DNA of 64,000 nucleotides from Hybos culiciformis. Taxonomy: Eukaryota; Arthropoda; Insecta; Diptera; Hybotidae. The stretch spans positions 48,919,525-48,983,524 of the forward strand of contig OZ023273.1 of NCBI GenBank assembly GCA_964007475.1. The letters run 5' to 3'. The notes beneath the pieces are model-generated. The model ran no database searches. It was not told the origin of the DNA and worked only from the letters and a program-made list of their open reading frames with translations. Position numbers and translations under genes: made by a program. This document shows, one piece after another, positions 1 to 13,482 of the stretch (position 1 is the stretch's first letter; every line of letters begins with the position of its first letter).

Positions 1-3000
1 GTGCTGTACACTTCAAAAGTCTCAAAATTACGAACAAAAATTATTTTTATTCCTTTAAGTTCAACGAAAAACGCAGTGAATCTGAAAAAAAATAAAAAAT
101 AAAAAATCAAATGATAAAAAATTAATTCGTTCTTTGATGTTTAATTTTTTTTTATTTTTGAGGAAACCGAAGATTCCTTTTATTCTTAGTTTTTTTTTTT
201 TGTTAAATTATTTTATTTATTTTTTTTTGCACAGACTATGATTATTATTTTATATATGTATAACCTATATATATATAAATTTTTTTTAAATGCAAAAGTC
301 ATACCCTTGTCTAGAATGTTTTATTTTTTTTTGTTTATTTTTTTTTTAATTCGCATAGAGAAAAATGAACGAGATTTTAATGAAAATATTAAGGAATGAT
401 AAATACAACAGAAAAGTGTACAGGACGTTAAATGTTCATTAATTTTTTTACTTACCATTTCACCATTTATCGTAGAAAAGCATATTTTTATTTTTTTTTT
501 CAAATAACCAGAGGCATTGTAATAATTCATATTGTTATATATAATCCAATCCAATCTTTATCTTGTTTCTGAAAATTTAAAGTTCGAAAGAACATAATCT
601 TAATCTAATTTGAAAAATACAAGAAATGAAACTTCAGAAATTTAAAACCTTGTAGGACTCTTTTATGATCATTACAACAATAGCTTTAAAATATATTACG
701 AACAATAACTTGTAGCAAGATTTATTTCAATACAAAACCGCTTGAAAAAATTTTCGTATTTGAAAATTTGATATTTTTAAAATTTGGAAAATTTAGCAAA
801 AACAAAGTATTTAAAGCGGTTATTACTTATGAGTAATGCCCGTTTGTAATAAAGGCATATTACTATAATGACTAATATGACTATATGTATCTGGGAGAAT
901 TGGTAATTTTTGTTCTATATAAAAGTTTAATATAAAATTAAGTCAAAATATAATAAAACCAAGCAGTCGAAACGAAATACTATTGGCAGAAAATAATAAA
1001 CAAGTTATTTTTTAATCCAAAAGCTATATGTGTCAAAGTACATAATATATAAAAGCTAATAAGAAAATTACATCAAATATATTTCCGACTTCTAAAACCC
1101 TTATTTAATCAAATTTTTAATTTGCGATCCCTAATTCATTCAATAAAATATTAATTTTTTATTTACAATCGAATTAACGTGAAAATTTATTAATACACAT
1201 TTTTACCTTTTTTTTTCTATTATCCAAGACCGCAATGTAGAAGCGTGAACAATATTATTTATTTCTAATTATAAATTCATTACATATTTCATTTTTTAAT
1301 ACCCGTAGGAAAAAAAAAACCGAAATTATAATAACGAAAAAAAAAAACGTAATTAAAAAATGGGGAAAAAAATTTCAAAATAAATAAATCAATTTTACAT
1401 TAGATTTGAATTATTCTGTGGAAGTCATCATATTAAAATTTAATTTACCATTTAAGACAAAAGCAAACTATGTGCCAGACGAAAAAGTTTTTTTTTTTAT
1501 TTAAGATCTTTTATAATGTCGCTAACCATATTATTAATACCTTCTTTTTTTTTTTTGTGATTTTTCTGTGGTATTTTGGTTCTAAGAAAAATCTTCCATG
1601 TTAAGGGTAATTTTTTTGTTTTTGTTAATTTCTATTTTACATAATGTTGTAAGAAGTCCTCCCTCGGGATATAAGAAGACGTTTACGTTTTGTTAAAAAT
1701 GTTTTGATAAAAAAAATTAATGCAGGAAGACATTTTTAAATGAAAATAAACTAGGTAATTTAAATCATTGGTAACTATGACATATTGTATACATATATAT
1801 ATTTACTTTCTTATATATAAAAAATGGAAAAAAAAATTAATTAAAAATAGTTATATAAAATAAATGCAAGACAATTTGATACTTTCTTGATTGCAAGGTT
1901 GAGCATTAGTAGATTTTTTTTTTTATATTCAGTTGTTTATTTAATAATAGTGTACAATAATAATTATATTTGTATTTATTATTATAACTCCAGGTAATGA
2001 GTTTGTTTTTAAATCATCATTAGTCATAATACATACGAGATCATTATGTAATAGTTTTCTTTTCAAATATTGTAAATCTAGTTTAATACTTTCCAACAAA
2101 AAATTATCCTCTTTTGTAGTTTCTTTTAAGTTAACTATAAGCTTGAAAAAAATGTATCACGTCTCCCTTCTATATAAATTACATAGATATCTTAGAATTA
2201 TAGAAAACAAATTTTTCTTAAATTTGATTTGATAAAATCTTTTTTAGAGCTAAAACTTATTAATATTAAAAATAAGATTGCATTGCAAAATGGGAAAAAT
2301 AAAACTTAATTATAGTTTAATACAATAAATATAATTTTCAATCTAAAACTATATTTATTTTGCATAACTAACTATTTGCTGTAAACATTTAAAAAGGACA
2401 CCACAGTTTGTTCATTATAGCTTTTGTCTTAAAATAAATGCTTTTGTGCTTAAAATAAATGCTATAATATGCTTGTTCAATTATCTACGAATTATCTCCT
2501 TAAATTTGTCAGTTTTAAAATTGTATTTAAAAAAAAAAAATCATAATAAGTTTTTTTTACAGAGTTTAACATTCTCGTTTACATGTAAATAAAATCGTAT
2601 TATTTATTTAAATTTATATAAATAATTCTAATAGTTGAACTAATAATTGTAAATTTGCAAAATACACCATTCCAATAATGTTGTGTTCAAAAATTCTGTA
2701 AATATAATGTATATAATAAAATAAAACAATATATTTTTATAAATGACTTCAAAATGTTTCAAAAAACCAATAAATAAATTTGTTTTCTATTTTAAGAGTT
2801 GATATTCATAAAACAGATAAAAAGATAGAAAAAGATGAATAAAAATTGGATAACCAATTAAATTGGTAAAATAGTAAACTAAGAATTGATAAATGAAGAA
2901 ATACCAATTATTATTATTAAAAAAAATGTAAATTCATAAACAAGTTTAAAATTTACATTTCTTTGAAAAACATTTTTCTTAAACTTTAACCTGAACTACG

Positions 3001-4150
3001 GGTGTCCAGTTTACGTACAGAAAAAGCAGACACTAGCGCAGGTATAATTTTGTGCATTCCTTGCTATGTTTTTAGATCAAATCGAACTAGTGGATGACAT
3101 TAGCTACATTAGATATTTGTCATAGCTAGAAAAAATAACTCCTATAACGTTACTACTCATATGATTATATTAGCAATATTCGATATAAAAATTTCAGAAA
3201 TTCATTTGCCATAAAAAATATTTTATTTAATTTATTCTTCGCAAGAACAAAATTATAATTTTCGAGAAGCAACTTTTAATACAATTGCTTTACTTTTTCT
3301 AAAATAGTTATTATATATTTAAAATAATAAATGGTAGATTTATAATACTTTCTGGCAGGAAATAACTCAGTTTAAGTTAAGTGTTTCTACTGAGGGCTGA
3401 TTTTACACCGAGATCTTTTTAGTATTATGTCGTTCAATAATGTTTATTTTTGTTTTAATACTAAAAACAACATTTATAGTTTAAAATAAGTCGCAAAAAC
3501 TGCTAAAATCAGAACCAAGTTTTACTTTACTTTACCTTGCAGAATTAAATAGGTAAGGTTAAATTAAACCAGTGGAAGAACGCTAAAAAACATGACCAAA
3601 AAATATAAAAATTAGAACATGATTTTTTGAAATATACTTAATTTATTTTTAAATTAAATACAGAATAATGTGCGAATTTTAGGTATAAATCTGATTATTT
3701 TTATTAAAAAAAATCACATGTAGAAATTTATGAAAGGATATTAAGTTAAATAACCACTATAGTAAAAAAAACACCTTTTTAAACATAAAATAGAGAAAAT
3801 TTAATAGTATACTTTCAATTTGTGTTCATTTTAATATTGATTTTATCGTTAGGGGAGAGGAACTCTATATAAATGTAGATGTGTGAATATATTTAAGGGA
3901 AACATTGTTTTTTGTCCTAAGGGGAATATAATAACTTTGAGATACATAAGAAAATAAAGAAATGTCCATCATCATCTCTTATAATTATGATCAGAAATTG
4001 TAAGTTTATTTGCAACCATCTACAGGTTATTTTGCATTAGTAACATAAGTATAGTTTTATGTAAATTAAATATGTTATCATATACAATGTAAAAATATAT
4101 TACGTATACTATTATATAGAGTAAACATTAGTAAAGTGTTGAAAATAGAA
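1..4150. other. AT-rich stretch without a recognisable gene
   Basis: Very AT-rich sequence with homopolymer A and T runs and short TA/TAT repeats. The open frames here are short, low in complexity and have no recognisable motif. No RNA gene or inverted-repeat element with a target duplication was found by eye. Intergenic or intronic DNA is the likely explanation. Confidence 0.5.
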
Positions 4151-4159
4151 ATAAAAAAC

Positions 4160-7100
4160 AAAAGAGCTGTCATGGGACACCAGATTGGAACGTAGTTCCT
4201 TAGCATACATATAATTAATTTTCATTTTTTATCAATTCAAAATTTTATTAATTTAAAAATAAACTTTTTTCTACTTTTCCCAGTTTTCTCTAATTTTTCA
4301 TTTTTTTCATTTAAAGAAACCTTTTTTAAGTAGCAATTTTAGACTGTTTTTCGAATTTCGAAGATCTTTTTTGACATCGAAAATTCAAAAAGCTAAAACT
4401 AAGAGTCTGTTCACTTATTAGTGATTATTGAAAAAATTGAAATCGGATTTAATATTCCAGATTTTTTAATTTGTGAACGACAGGATTTTACTGCTGTTAT
4501 TTAAAAAAATGAAATAATTTTGTCCTAAAGCCGTTCACAAATTCAATTTTACTTCTTAAAATTCTGCAAAGGGAAATTTTAAATTTTCCATAACAAACTA
4601 AATTTGTAGGTCTACTTTTAAGTGAATTCAAAAACTAAAATTGTATAGAAAAGAAAAAAGCGGCAAAAATGGGTAAGAAAATTTGGTCGGTCAGGTATTA
4701 TTATAAGTTTTTGATTTCAGTCAGCCAAATATTATTTTATAAGTAGTTGATTTTAGCAGATTATACAGAATGCAGAAAATTACGTCCTCAATTTAGAATA
4801 TGTGACTCTAAGTTTATCAATTTTCATACAACGTTCAATAAAAAACTATTACTATTTGCCGCGAGAGGGACTGTTTATTTGCCGCGAAAGGGACTGTTTA
4901 CATTTTATCAAATCATATAAAATGCGACGGCGTCGACTCATTATTTAAACTTTAAAAAAATTAACAGGTATCGTTAATATTGACTGTTTTGACAACCCAT
5001 TTATTTAAAATTTTTTCACCCATAAGTATGTGCCTTTTTTCGCCATAGGAGTCGCTATTTGGAGATTTAAATAAGTGAATACTTATAAATTTAAATTTTT
5101 TGTTTTTGTTGTTTTTGCAACACAAAAAAAAAGAAATATTATAAGCCAAAATGGCAAAGTATCGAAATATTTAACGCCGGCAGACGACTTGACTTGCCTT
5201 GGTACCGAATAGCGCCTCTATATTGGCAAAATAATACTGACATAATTATACAAGATTTTTATTAACATTGAAATTAGTATGAAAATCTAAATTTTATTTG
5301 AACTATAAAATATTAATTAGTTAATAATAAAAAATTAATATTTAATAAATATTTTATTTTATAAATATTTTATAAATTGAAATAAAATTTAAGTTTATCA
5401 ATTTTCATACAAAGTTCAATAAAAAATAAAAGAGCCGGCGGGACGTTTGATAGATGTGAAACATCGGAATTATTTTGTACAGAAAAGAAAACTTAAAAAA
5501 AATTAACAGGTATCGTTAATATACTTATAAATTTTAATTTTTTGTTTTTGTTGTTTTTGCAACACAAAAAAAAAAACAATTGTCAGCCGTGGCAAAGTAT
5601 CGAAATATCTAACGCCGGCAGACGACTTGACTTGACTTGACTTGACTTGACTTGACTTGGTACCGAAAAGCGCCTTTATATTGACAAAATTATACAAAAT
5701 TTATAATTATTTACATTGAAATTAGTAAGAAAATCTAATTTTTATTTGAAATATAAAATATTAATTAGTTAATAATAAAAAAATAATATTTTCTAAGTAT
5801 TTTATTAATATTTTATAAAATCAAATAAAATTTAAGTTTTCATCAAATCATATAAAATGCGACGGCGTCGACTCATTATTTAAACTTTAAAAAAATTAAC
5901 AGTTATCGTTAATTTACTTATAAATTTTAATTTTTTGTTTGTGTTGTTTACAACACAAAAAAAACAAATATCATAGCCAAAATGGCAAAGTATCGAAATA
6001 TCTAACGCCGGCAGACGACTTGACTTGCCTTGGTACCGAATAGCGCCTTTATATTGGCAAAATAATACTGACAAAATTATACAAGATTTTTATTAACATT
6101 GAAATTAGTATGAAAATCTAAATTTTATTTGAACTATAAAATATTAATTAGTTAATAATAAAAAATTAATATTTTTTGGAACTGCTGCTAAAAAAAAAAT
6201 CATTGCTCGCTCAAAATCTATGATCGCGTCGGAGTGTGTACCGACACTATGTACTGACACTAAAGTGTTCAAATTTTTAATAAATTTTTCCATAAGAGCG
6301 TAGAATAAGGAACTACGTTCCAAAAAGCACATTTATTGCAATTTATGTATATAACATAATTTGCCAGAAATTCAAAACTGTCTTTTTGCACGTACAATTA
6401 TTTTCCAATGATCTCTATGATAGTTTTTTTGCAACAACAAAATATAAATAAATGAAATGCCTATTTATTCGAAAATTTCGAGTACGGAATATTACTAGTT
6501 TATATCTAGACAATTCAAGAAAATATTTTAACATCAACTATTATCTGAATTATAATGTGCTGAAATTAAAAAAAGCTAACTTAAAATACTAAGACGGAAA
6601 TATTTTTTCAAGCATTACTAATTTCGTCCATGAGAAAACCTGTGCCAGAATAAAATAAACATCCAAATCTCTCTACGTCGAGTTTCATCAAAAAGTATTT
6701 CATATATGTTGCCGTAATAGATCATTATTAGTTCGATCATTAGCGGACAACCTAATTTCTAAAAATAAAATAAAAAAAGAAGGGAAATTTATTTAATTTA
6801 TTTAATTAATCTAGATTCATACAATCTCAGTAATTATCATAACTATTTATTTCCGGTAATAATACCATTACATTATATATGCATGTAAGTATATTATAGT
6901 GTATTTTTAGCAAACGTTCCTATACTTGAAAACACGTTTTCTTTCATTTTTACATCTTAGAAACTGTTGAATCTGTTACCACGTGAGCAGTAAATTTCTG
7001 GATTACAAGATGAAAAAAAAAGAAGACAAATAATGAAAGTCATGTGCAAATATAATATGCTTTTGTACAGCGAATAATCATTATACAATTCTATACAATT

Positions 7101-7600
7101 TCTGATATTTATCTATCTATTTATCTATCACCAACTGTACGTTCTTCAATTTGTTATGTCTTATCATTATGTTATTTTGTCAATTTTTCATATGAGTGAT
7201 TGAGCTAAAATTAAATAAAACAAAAACACAAGAGCTCTCATAGGACACCAGATAAGAACATAGTTCACTTGCGTATATATAAGTAATTCTTATTTTCAAT
7301 CAATTCAAATAATAGAGCTTTCATTTCCAATTAATCAAAATCAACCAATTGCATTTGCATAATTAGCGAAATTATACAAAATTGACAAAATTATGCAATA
7401 TTTGTATTTACATTGAAATTAGAATGAAAATCTCAATTTTATTTCAATTATAAAATATTAATTAGTTAATAATAAAAAATTAATATTTTCTAAATATTTT
7501 ATTACTATTTTATATAATAATTCAAATAAAATTTAATGTTTATCAATTTTCATACAAATTTCAATAAAAATTATTACTATTTGCCGCGAGAAACAATTAC
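4160..7600. repeat. Mosaic of one dispersed repeat family in several partial copies
   Basis: Several blocks recur. A block with the core GCGACGGCGTCGAC, then ATTAACAGGTATCGTTAAT, a gene-like GC patch (AACGCCGGCAGACGACTTG, GGTACCGAA) and a long AT tail appears at about 4898-5410 and 5839-6175. A version lacking the first core is at about 5490-5838. The AT tail alone recurs at about 7380-7560 beside TTTGCCGCGAGA, which also flanks the block at 4857-4880. A second module (GAGCTGTCATGGGACACCAGA followed by a GGAAC-GTA-GTTCC palindrome) occurs near 4163-4205 and, diverged, at 7233-7265. The palindrome recurs near 6308-6322, so 4185-6323 may be one inverted-ended composite. No protein is encoded. 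Confidence 0.65.
5626..5660. repeat. (CTTGA)7 microsatellite
   Basis: Seven head-to-tail copies of CTTGA, the last ending in G rather than A, lie inside one repeat copy. The homologous sites in the neighbouring copies (near 5190 and 6020) hold only one or two units, so this is a local expansion after duplication. Confidence 0.9.
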
Positions 7601-8350
7601 AATTTTCTGTATTGGAATTGGAGACAAAAATAAATTATTATTTTTCCAATTATATCAATTATACTATGTTGTATCAGTCCAATTGAACAATAAAAAAATT
7701 TACAAAAATTCCAGCTCGACCAGACAACTGAGCACGATTACGAAGACAACGATAATATTCTTAGAACGAGCGTTATGAATTAGTTAAAATTTTTCTAATT
7801 AATAAATTTTCTATCTGTTTCCTCAGCTTTGCAAATTCATTTAGTTCTTCTTGTTCTAATTCTATAATAATTAATCCATGCAATAAAAAAATCAACAAAC
7901 ACTTTAATAGAATTAGAAGTTTTGTGATAGAGGGAAATATATTCGTTTAAAAAAAAAATCTAAATTTAAGTATGGATATACCTTTTTTAGAAAAATAAAA
8001 TAATGTCTGTGACGAAAACTTTGAAATGAAAAATATGTTTATTTATGCCCAACTCACAAGAACAATATTATTTTTTCATACGAAAGGAATGTTTAAGTGC
8101 TTCGTGATAAAATGTAATTCACTTCAGGGATATTATTTTTGATTTACTGGATATACTGTGTGGTTACAATAACTAATCTAATATTCTATTTCATAAATAT
8201 TACACTGGACATTAAACCTGTTTACAAAATTTTAATTCGGAAAAATAAATAAATTCTTAAGATATACTATGTATTTAGTTAATATCTTAATATTATTTAA
8301 TTTGCGAAATTACCTTTTCGCTTGTTCCTGCGGGGATTCCTGGATTAAAA
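7601..8350. other. AT-rich spacer
   Basis: Low-complexity spacer between the repeat mosaic and the 258-bp duplication. An open frame runs from 7536 to 7778 but starts in repeat tail and has no family signature. Nothing else is supported. Confidence 0.5.
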
Positions 8351-8866
8351 CCTCCGTTTTCGTCATTTTATATACACGAGCAAAGGCTCGTAACTTAACC
8401 TATGGCTACGTAAGCACAAGAAATGCACGTATCGATTTTTTCTTCTTATTTAGTCGCGATCTGTCATTTAGTCACTTAGTTCAAATTATTAGAAAGCCAC
8501 ATAAATTATAATAAACTATCTATATTAAAAATTACAAACTAACTTTTTTCTTTTTAATTAATTAGCTACTAATTTTAACTTTGCCATTTATTTTGTTAAA
8601 AAAAAAACCTCCGTTTTCGTCATTTTATATACACGAGCAAAGGCTCGTAACTTAACCTATGGCTACGTAAGCACAAGAAATGCACGTATCGATTTTTTCT
8701 TCTTATTTAGTCGCGATCTGTCATTTAGTCACTTAGTTCAAATTATTAGAAAACCACATAAATTATAATAAACTATCTATATTAAAAATTACAAACTAAC
8801 TTTTTTCTTTTTAATTAATTAGCTACTAATTTTAACTTTGCCATTTATTTTGTTAAAAAAAAAACT
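8351..8866. repeat. Tandem duplication, two near-identical 258-bp units
   Basis: The unit starting CCTCCGTTTTCGTCATTT at 8351 restarts at 8609 and runs on to about 8866. The copies look almost identical; one difference noticed is AAAGCCAC against AAAACCAC. Each copy contains a short hairpin (CGAGCAAAGGCTCG) and CGCGATCTGTC, giving higher sequence complexity than the surroundings. The open frame at 8269-8511 covers the first copy and has no recognisable family. Confidence 0.9.
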
Positions 8867-9432
8867 AATCTCATATATAGAGTATAGAAATAAATAATTT
8901 TATTCATAATTGCTATACGTTTGTGTAAAATAAATAGATTATATGCAAAGATGTATTCTTGGTATACATATTTTAGTAATTTTAGTAAAAACCTTTTATG
9001 TAAATAAATTTATTTCAGTGTGAGTTGTTTATCTACTTGTACTCTGTAGACAAAAAAGATCAATCCAAAACCCTAATTTTTTAAAAGATTTGACATAGAA
9101 CAAGTAAACCGAAATGGAAATAAAGACTTAAAATGTTTTTCAAAAAGAGAAGAAGAGTTAGGACCTAGGTTTGGGTTTAATATTTGAAGAGGACGAAGAG
9201 CACCTAGGCCTTGTACAGAACCCGGAGAGATTTGTTATCCTATTTGTTTTCGTTTTTAGAACGCATAATTTTTTTGTCCACATCTCAATCCAAAGTATCT
9301 TTATATCCTTAAGTATCAATTTAGACTACTGGCTACTTTTTTGGAGTCATTAATTTTATCCGTATCACAAAGAGTACGAAACATGGAGAACGAAACATGG
9401 AATATGAAAAAAATAATTTATAATTTTGAATA
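8867..9432. other. AT-rich spacer
   Basis: Nothing recognisable apart from a CCTAGG-containing patch near 9160-9215. The 60-codon frame there (9171-9353) is low complexity and unsupported. Confidence 0.45.
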
Positions 9433-9503
9433 AGCCAGGATTTGAATTATGACCTTCACTACTGAAAGCATCATGCGTTTGAACACTGCGCGACCCAGCA
9501 ACC
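9433..9503 (-). repeat. Degenerate tRNA-like segment, possible SINE head
   Basis: Read on the minus strand, the segment has a box-A-like CGCGCAGTGTT, a 5-bp anticodon-like stem (CTTTC with GAAGG around a 6-base loop), and a box-B-like AATTCAAATCC about 45 bases after box A. These are the internal RNA polymerase III promoter blocks of tRNAs and tRNA-derived SINEs. The loop is one base short, no clean acceptor stem closes, and no CCA follows, so this is not a working tRNA gene. No SINE tail was identified. Chance resemblance remains possible. Confidence 0.35.
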
Positions 9504-10451
9504 AGATATAGTGTATTGAAGAAAATGAAATTGATCCTGTGTATAGTTATTTGACTTCAAAAACTACTTATAGAGCGGATTAAAGAACCAATTGCTTCAC
9601 CACCTACATAGTATAATTCCATTACATTGCCTTTATGCTTTAACTATAACATTTATCATGTTGGCAAAATGTTTCTGATATATTTTGTTTTACTTCCGAA
9701 CAAAGCTTTAAATTTAAAATGTTACTACATATATAAAAAATTATAAAAGTAAGTACGTACCTAAGTTGTGTTTTTAATTTTTTTTTTACATCTGCACATC
9801 ATAAAAGTATAAAAAAATAACAATAAGTAGAATATTACCATTATCAACAAGTTTTTGACAAACAAAAAAAAATTATGTATTCCGTATTTTTATGTAATAA
9901 ATTAAGCAAAATAATGTTTCTTTTCTATTCTTGGAAAAGTTAATTCAAAAAAAATATTTATTTTTTAACTTACAATTTTACCTTTTTTGTGTTGACTATG
10001 TTATTAATTATAAAATCATAGGTGAATTTTTCTTTAAATGAAACAAAATATGTATTATAAAATATAAATAATTTTATATTTAGAAAAGATGTATGGGCGT
10101 ACAACATAAGAGGATTTAAAAATATTTTCATAATTTCGTATAAAAAAAAATACTTATAATTCTATTATGGGTATTAAAAATAATAACACTCCTTCCTGTA
10201 AATGAATGAATGCTTTTAATGTCATTCATTTATTATGACAAATATTATGTCCTTTTATTAATAAATTGTACATAGTAAGGACAGTATTAAATATGTATGT
10301 CAGAGTCGGAAAAATTTAAATATTATTGAAACTTTGAAGGTATTTCTTTCTCTTGCCTACGAAATGCTTTGTAAAAATAATAACCTATAGGAAAAAAGGT
10401 TTTTAATAGTAGATTACAACACATGTTAAGAAAATTTGTTATTACAACAAG
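9504..10451. other. AT-rich spacer
   Basis: No gene, RNA or bounded repeat was recognised. Confidence 0.45.
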
Positions 10452-10622
10452 TTGTGTATACACTAAAACACATAGACACGAGTCAACGAGACCGTTAGGT
10501 CGAGTGATATAATATTGACAATTGTCCATGTGTTTTTTTGTATATAGACAACGAGCTGTATAACAAATTTTATTAACATGTTTTGTATACTGTTTTAATG
10601 TGCATGTGAGAGGTAGTTGCAA
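10452..10622. repeat. Dispersed hairpin-like element, copy 1
   Basis: About 170 bp matching 51911-52083 in the same orientation. Shared blocks in order are GTATACAC, GACACGAGTC, CGAGACCG, AGGTCGAG, GTCCATGTG/GTCAATGTA, ACTGTTTTAATG and GAGAGGTAGTTGCAA. The first 25 bases are partly complementary to a block about 80 bases further on (ACACATAGACAC against a CCATGTGTTTTTT stretch), so a stem can form. The minus-strand open frame over this copy (10323-10622) is a by-product of the repeat. Confidence 0.7.
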
Positions 10623-12595
10623 TCAATACATTTGCAATGCAAAAAATAAACAAGTTCAAAATGAATTAAGGAAATAAAATTTACTTATTACGGAGAATGT
10701 AAATAAAATTTACTTAATTAAATATCACATGCACATTAAACAATTTAACAATAATAAAAATTTTATGATATTTTCTTTACGTTACAAGAATCAATAAAAA
10801 ATATATTTTAGTTATTTTAGTTAAGAGTATAAAGTATAAAATAGATTTTTCTTGGTTTTTCACTAAAAGTTAAGTTACTATAAGAAACCATTAAAGTTTA
10901 AGAACAAAAAATTAAAATTATGAGAATGTTACTGAAAATAATAGGGACTCTTCGCCTATGAGAGCAGTGGAAGCTGGTAACCTTTTTTAGTCCGGAGGCA
11001 ACAAAATTTTTTCGAAAGAAAAAAATTATTAATTTTTTTATTATGGAAATATACCTAAAATCGGTCTCTGTTAGTTAAGATAAAGATTATTGTGTTAAAA
11101 TTTTTTATAATTTACATTTGGTTTTCGATTTTATAAAAATACTATATTTAAGCAACATTGGAAAAAGGACATCTGACACTTTCCACGATGAATAATATTA
11201 TCTTTTCTTAAGAGAAAAATATTGAATTTGGTTTGAATTTAAAAGTGAGATATATTGTCAATACCATTCCTATACAAAACAAATGTACATAAACTTTATG
11301 TATATACATTCTTTAGAGATTTCAATGTCTGTACAGAATGCGTAACGATTACTTTACATAATGAATACCATTTTTATCCATTCATTTATTACATCACATA
11401 TATATAAAAAACATATGCAAATAATAAAAAAAAGAACAAAAAAATTTTCTTTTCAGGATTTATTTTAATACCTACCAATACCAAGCAAGCATCCTATTTG
11501 ATATATCAATATCGACAAATTTCCAGGATAATGTTTAAATTAAAAAGTTAAAATTTTCGAAAGAGGAAAAATAAAATAAACAAATTACAAATACATATTC
11601 TAAATATTACATTTATACATAGATTTATATATTCAGAGATAATTTGATGAAACTTTGTAATTTAGAGAATTTATTTAAAAAAAACACGTTCTACACATTG
11701 GTTCTACAATTTAATGTTTAAATGCTTGATATTGTTGTATATATTTATGGACATTTATATGCATTTTATTTGCTTACATAAATTCAAGTAAACATATACA
11801 ATAAAATTCTAGTTAATGATTAGATGTGATCAAGCTATTATACAAAAGAAATAAATTCTACAATAAAATGAGCTCTCAGAACTAGACAAAAGTTTGTTTA
11901 AGAATACAGGTAAAAATTTGACATTTTTTAACGTTAATCGTATTTTAGAGTGCAGGTTGAATAAATTAATCATGACTCTTGTCTATTACAATTTTCTTAT
12001 TTTTAATTTCCGTAACAAGAGCTCAACAATTGTATGATGAATAAATATTTAATTTAATCAAGATGTGTTCTAAATAAAACATAATTTTTAAACTTAATAA
12101 CTATGTTAAAAAGGAAACTTTTTGTTTACATTTTAAATAAATCTCGATAAGGGTAATTGGCTTAAAAAGTATAATATAAATGTAAAAATTATACGACTAT
12201 TTTTATTATGCCCAATTACCAATTATCCAATTAAAAATAGTTGAAGTAAATTTAACAACATGAATACTAATTTTTGAAAAACGGATTGAAAAATTCTTTC
12301 TTATTTTTATTTTTAATTTTTAAGTTGTATTGTATAAAATATGTATAAAAATGTAGGTTCTTTAGGTAAAATAATTTTTCACTTTTTATAGAAGTTTTTC
12401 GTTTTTTTTTTATTTACTTTCAAAAAGACAAGTTTTGAATTGACAAGAATGTTGAATAATGAAATTATGCCTAATATCTTCTCTAAAATAAGTAAGCGTA
12501 AAATCATCAGATTAAATTCTTGTTAGGTTTACTTATATATCGATTTTTAAGAATCATAATAGACATTTCTATATATAGTTTTAAAAAGTTGTACA
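10623..12595. other. AT-rich spacer
   Basis: No supported gene. A short phrase ACATGCACATTAAAC near 10728 resembles part of the preceding repeat. The rest is AT-rich without visible structure. Confidence 0.45.
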
Positions 12596-12739
12596 CTATA
12601 TAGCATACTTGGCCAAACTGCGGCTCGCGAGCCGCATGCGGCTCTCGTTCTTCCTCACTGCGGCTCTAGCCACGTTCGAAAAAATATTGTTTAAAATTGT
12701 TTTTAAAAAATACGATTTAAAAAAAAGGGTTGGGGTCTT

Positions 12740-12920
12740 AATTCTGTATTGTATAATTCTGTATACCAAAATTCTGTTTAGCAAAATTGTGTATTAACAA
12801 AATTCTGTATTTCATAATTCTGTATAGAAAAAATTCTGTTTGACAAAATACTGTATTGTAAAATTCTGTGTTGCAAAATTCTGTATTGCAAAATTCTGTA
12901 TTTCAAAATTCTGTATTGGA
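12740..12920. repeat. Array of TTCTGTATTGCAAAA-like motifs, left half of hAT element
   Basis: About ten degenerate copies of AAAATTCTGTATTGC, spaced 15-20 bases, all in one orientation. The reverse-complement array stands at 13310-13482. The arrangement suggests subterminal protein-binding sites or a long imperfect stem. It also explains the repetitive QNF/TEF-type translations in this region. Confidence 0.8.
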
Positions 12921-13309
12921 AAAATAAAACAAGCGCGCATAATATTTAATTTTATTTTTCCAATACAGAAAATCTGTACGTAGATTTTTTTATGTAAATG
13001 TAAACTAAATTTAAATTCAATCAACCGATTTTTTTTTTGTTTTCAGTTAAAATTATCGAAAAATAATCGTTATCAAAACTTGACGAATTTTGATAAGAAT
13101 AGGACAGCTACAGAGAATCAAAAAAAAATTATAGCACGGTACCTATTGTTAGAAAATTTTTTTGATATGATTTTTGTTATTATAATTTGTAAATCATATT
13201 AAATTTATTGAATATTAAAAAAAGAGTTATCTAATTAACAAATTTGTTATATATAAAAAAAGATAATAATTATCTCCGTTTTTAGTTTTTACTATAAGTG
13301 AATTTTGTC

Positions 13310-13482
13310 CATTCAGAATTTTGATGTAGCAGAATTTTACTGTAGCAGAATTTTGTCAAACAGAATTTTCTACATACAGAATTTATTCATAAAATTTTTT
13401 TTCAATACAGAATTTTGCAATCCAGAATTTTTTTTGTGTACAATATTTTGCAACAAAGAATTTTGCAATACAGAATTTCGAC
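13310..13482. repeat. Oppositely oriented array of GCAATACAGAATTTT-like motifs
   Basis: About nine degenerate copies of TACAGAATTTTGCAA, the inverse of the array at 12740-12920, lie in the right half of the same hAT element. They are separated from the first array by about 390 bp of plain AT-rich sequence. Confidence 0.8.

Noticed and set aside
2985..3045. Open stretch ending in GCGCAG followed by GTATAA, possible small exon
   Set aside because: No acceptor in a suitable position and no recognisable protein; about 20 codons are too few.
8269..8511. 80-codon frame over the first 258-bp unit
   Set aside because: No family signature, and its start lies outside the duplicated unit; better explained as chance in a GC-richer repeat.
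10323..10622. 99-codon minus-strand frame
   Set aside because: Most of it lies in a dispersed repeat whose second copy does not keep the frame.
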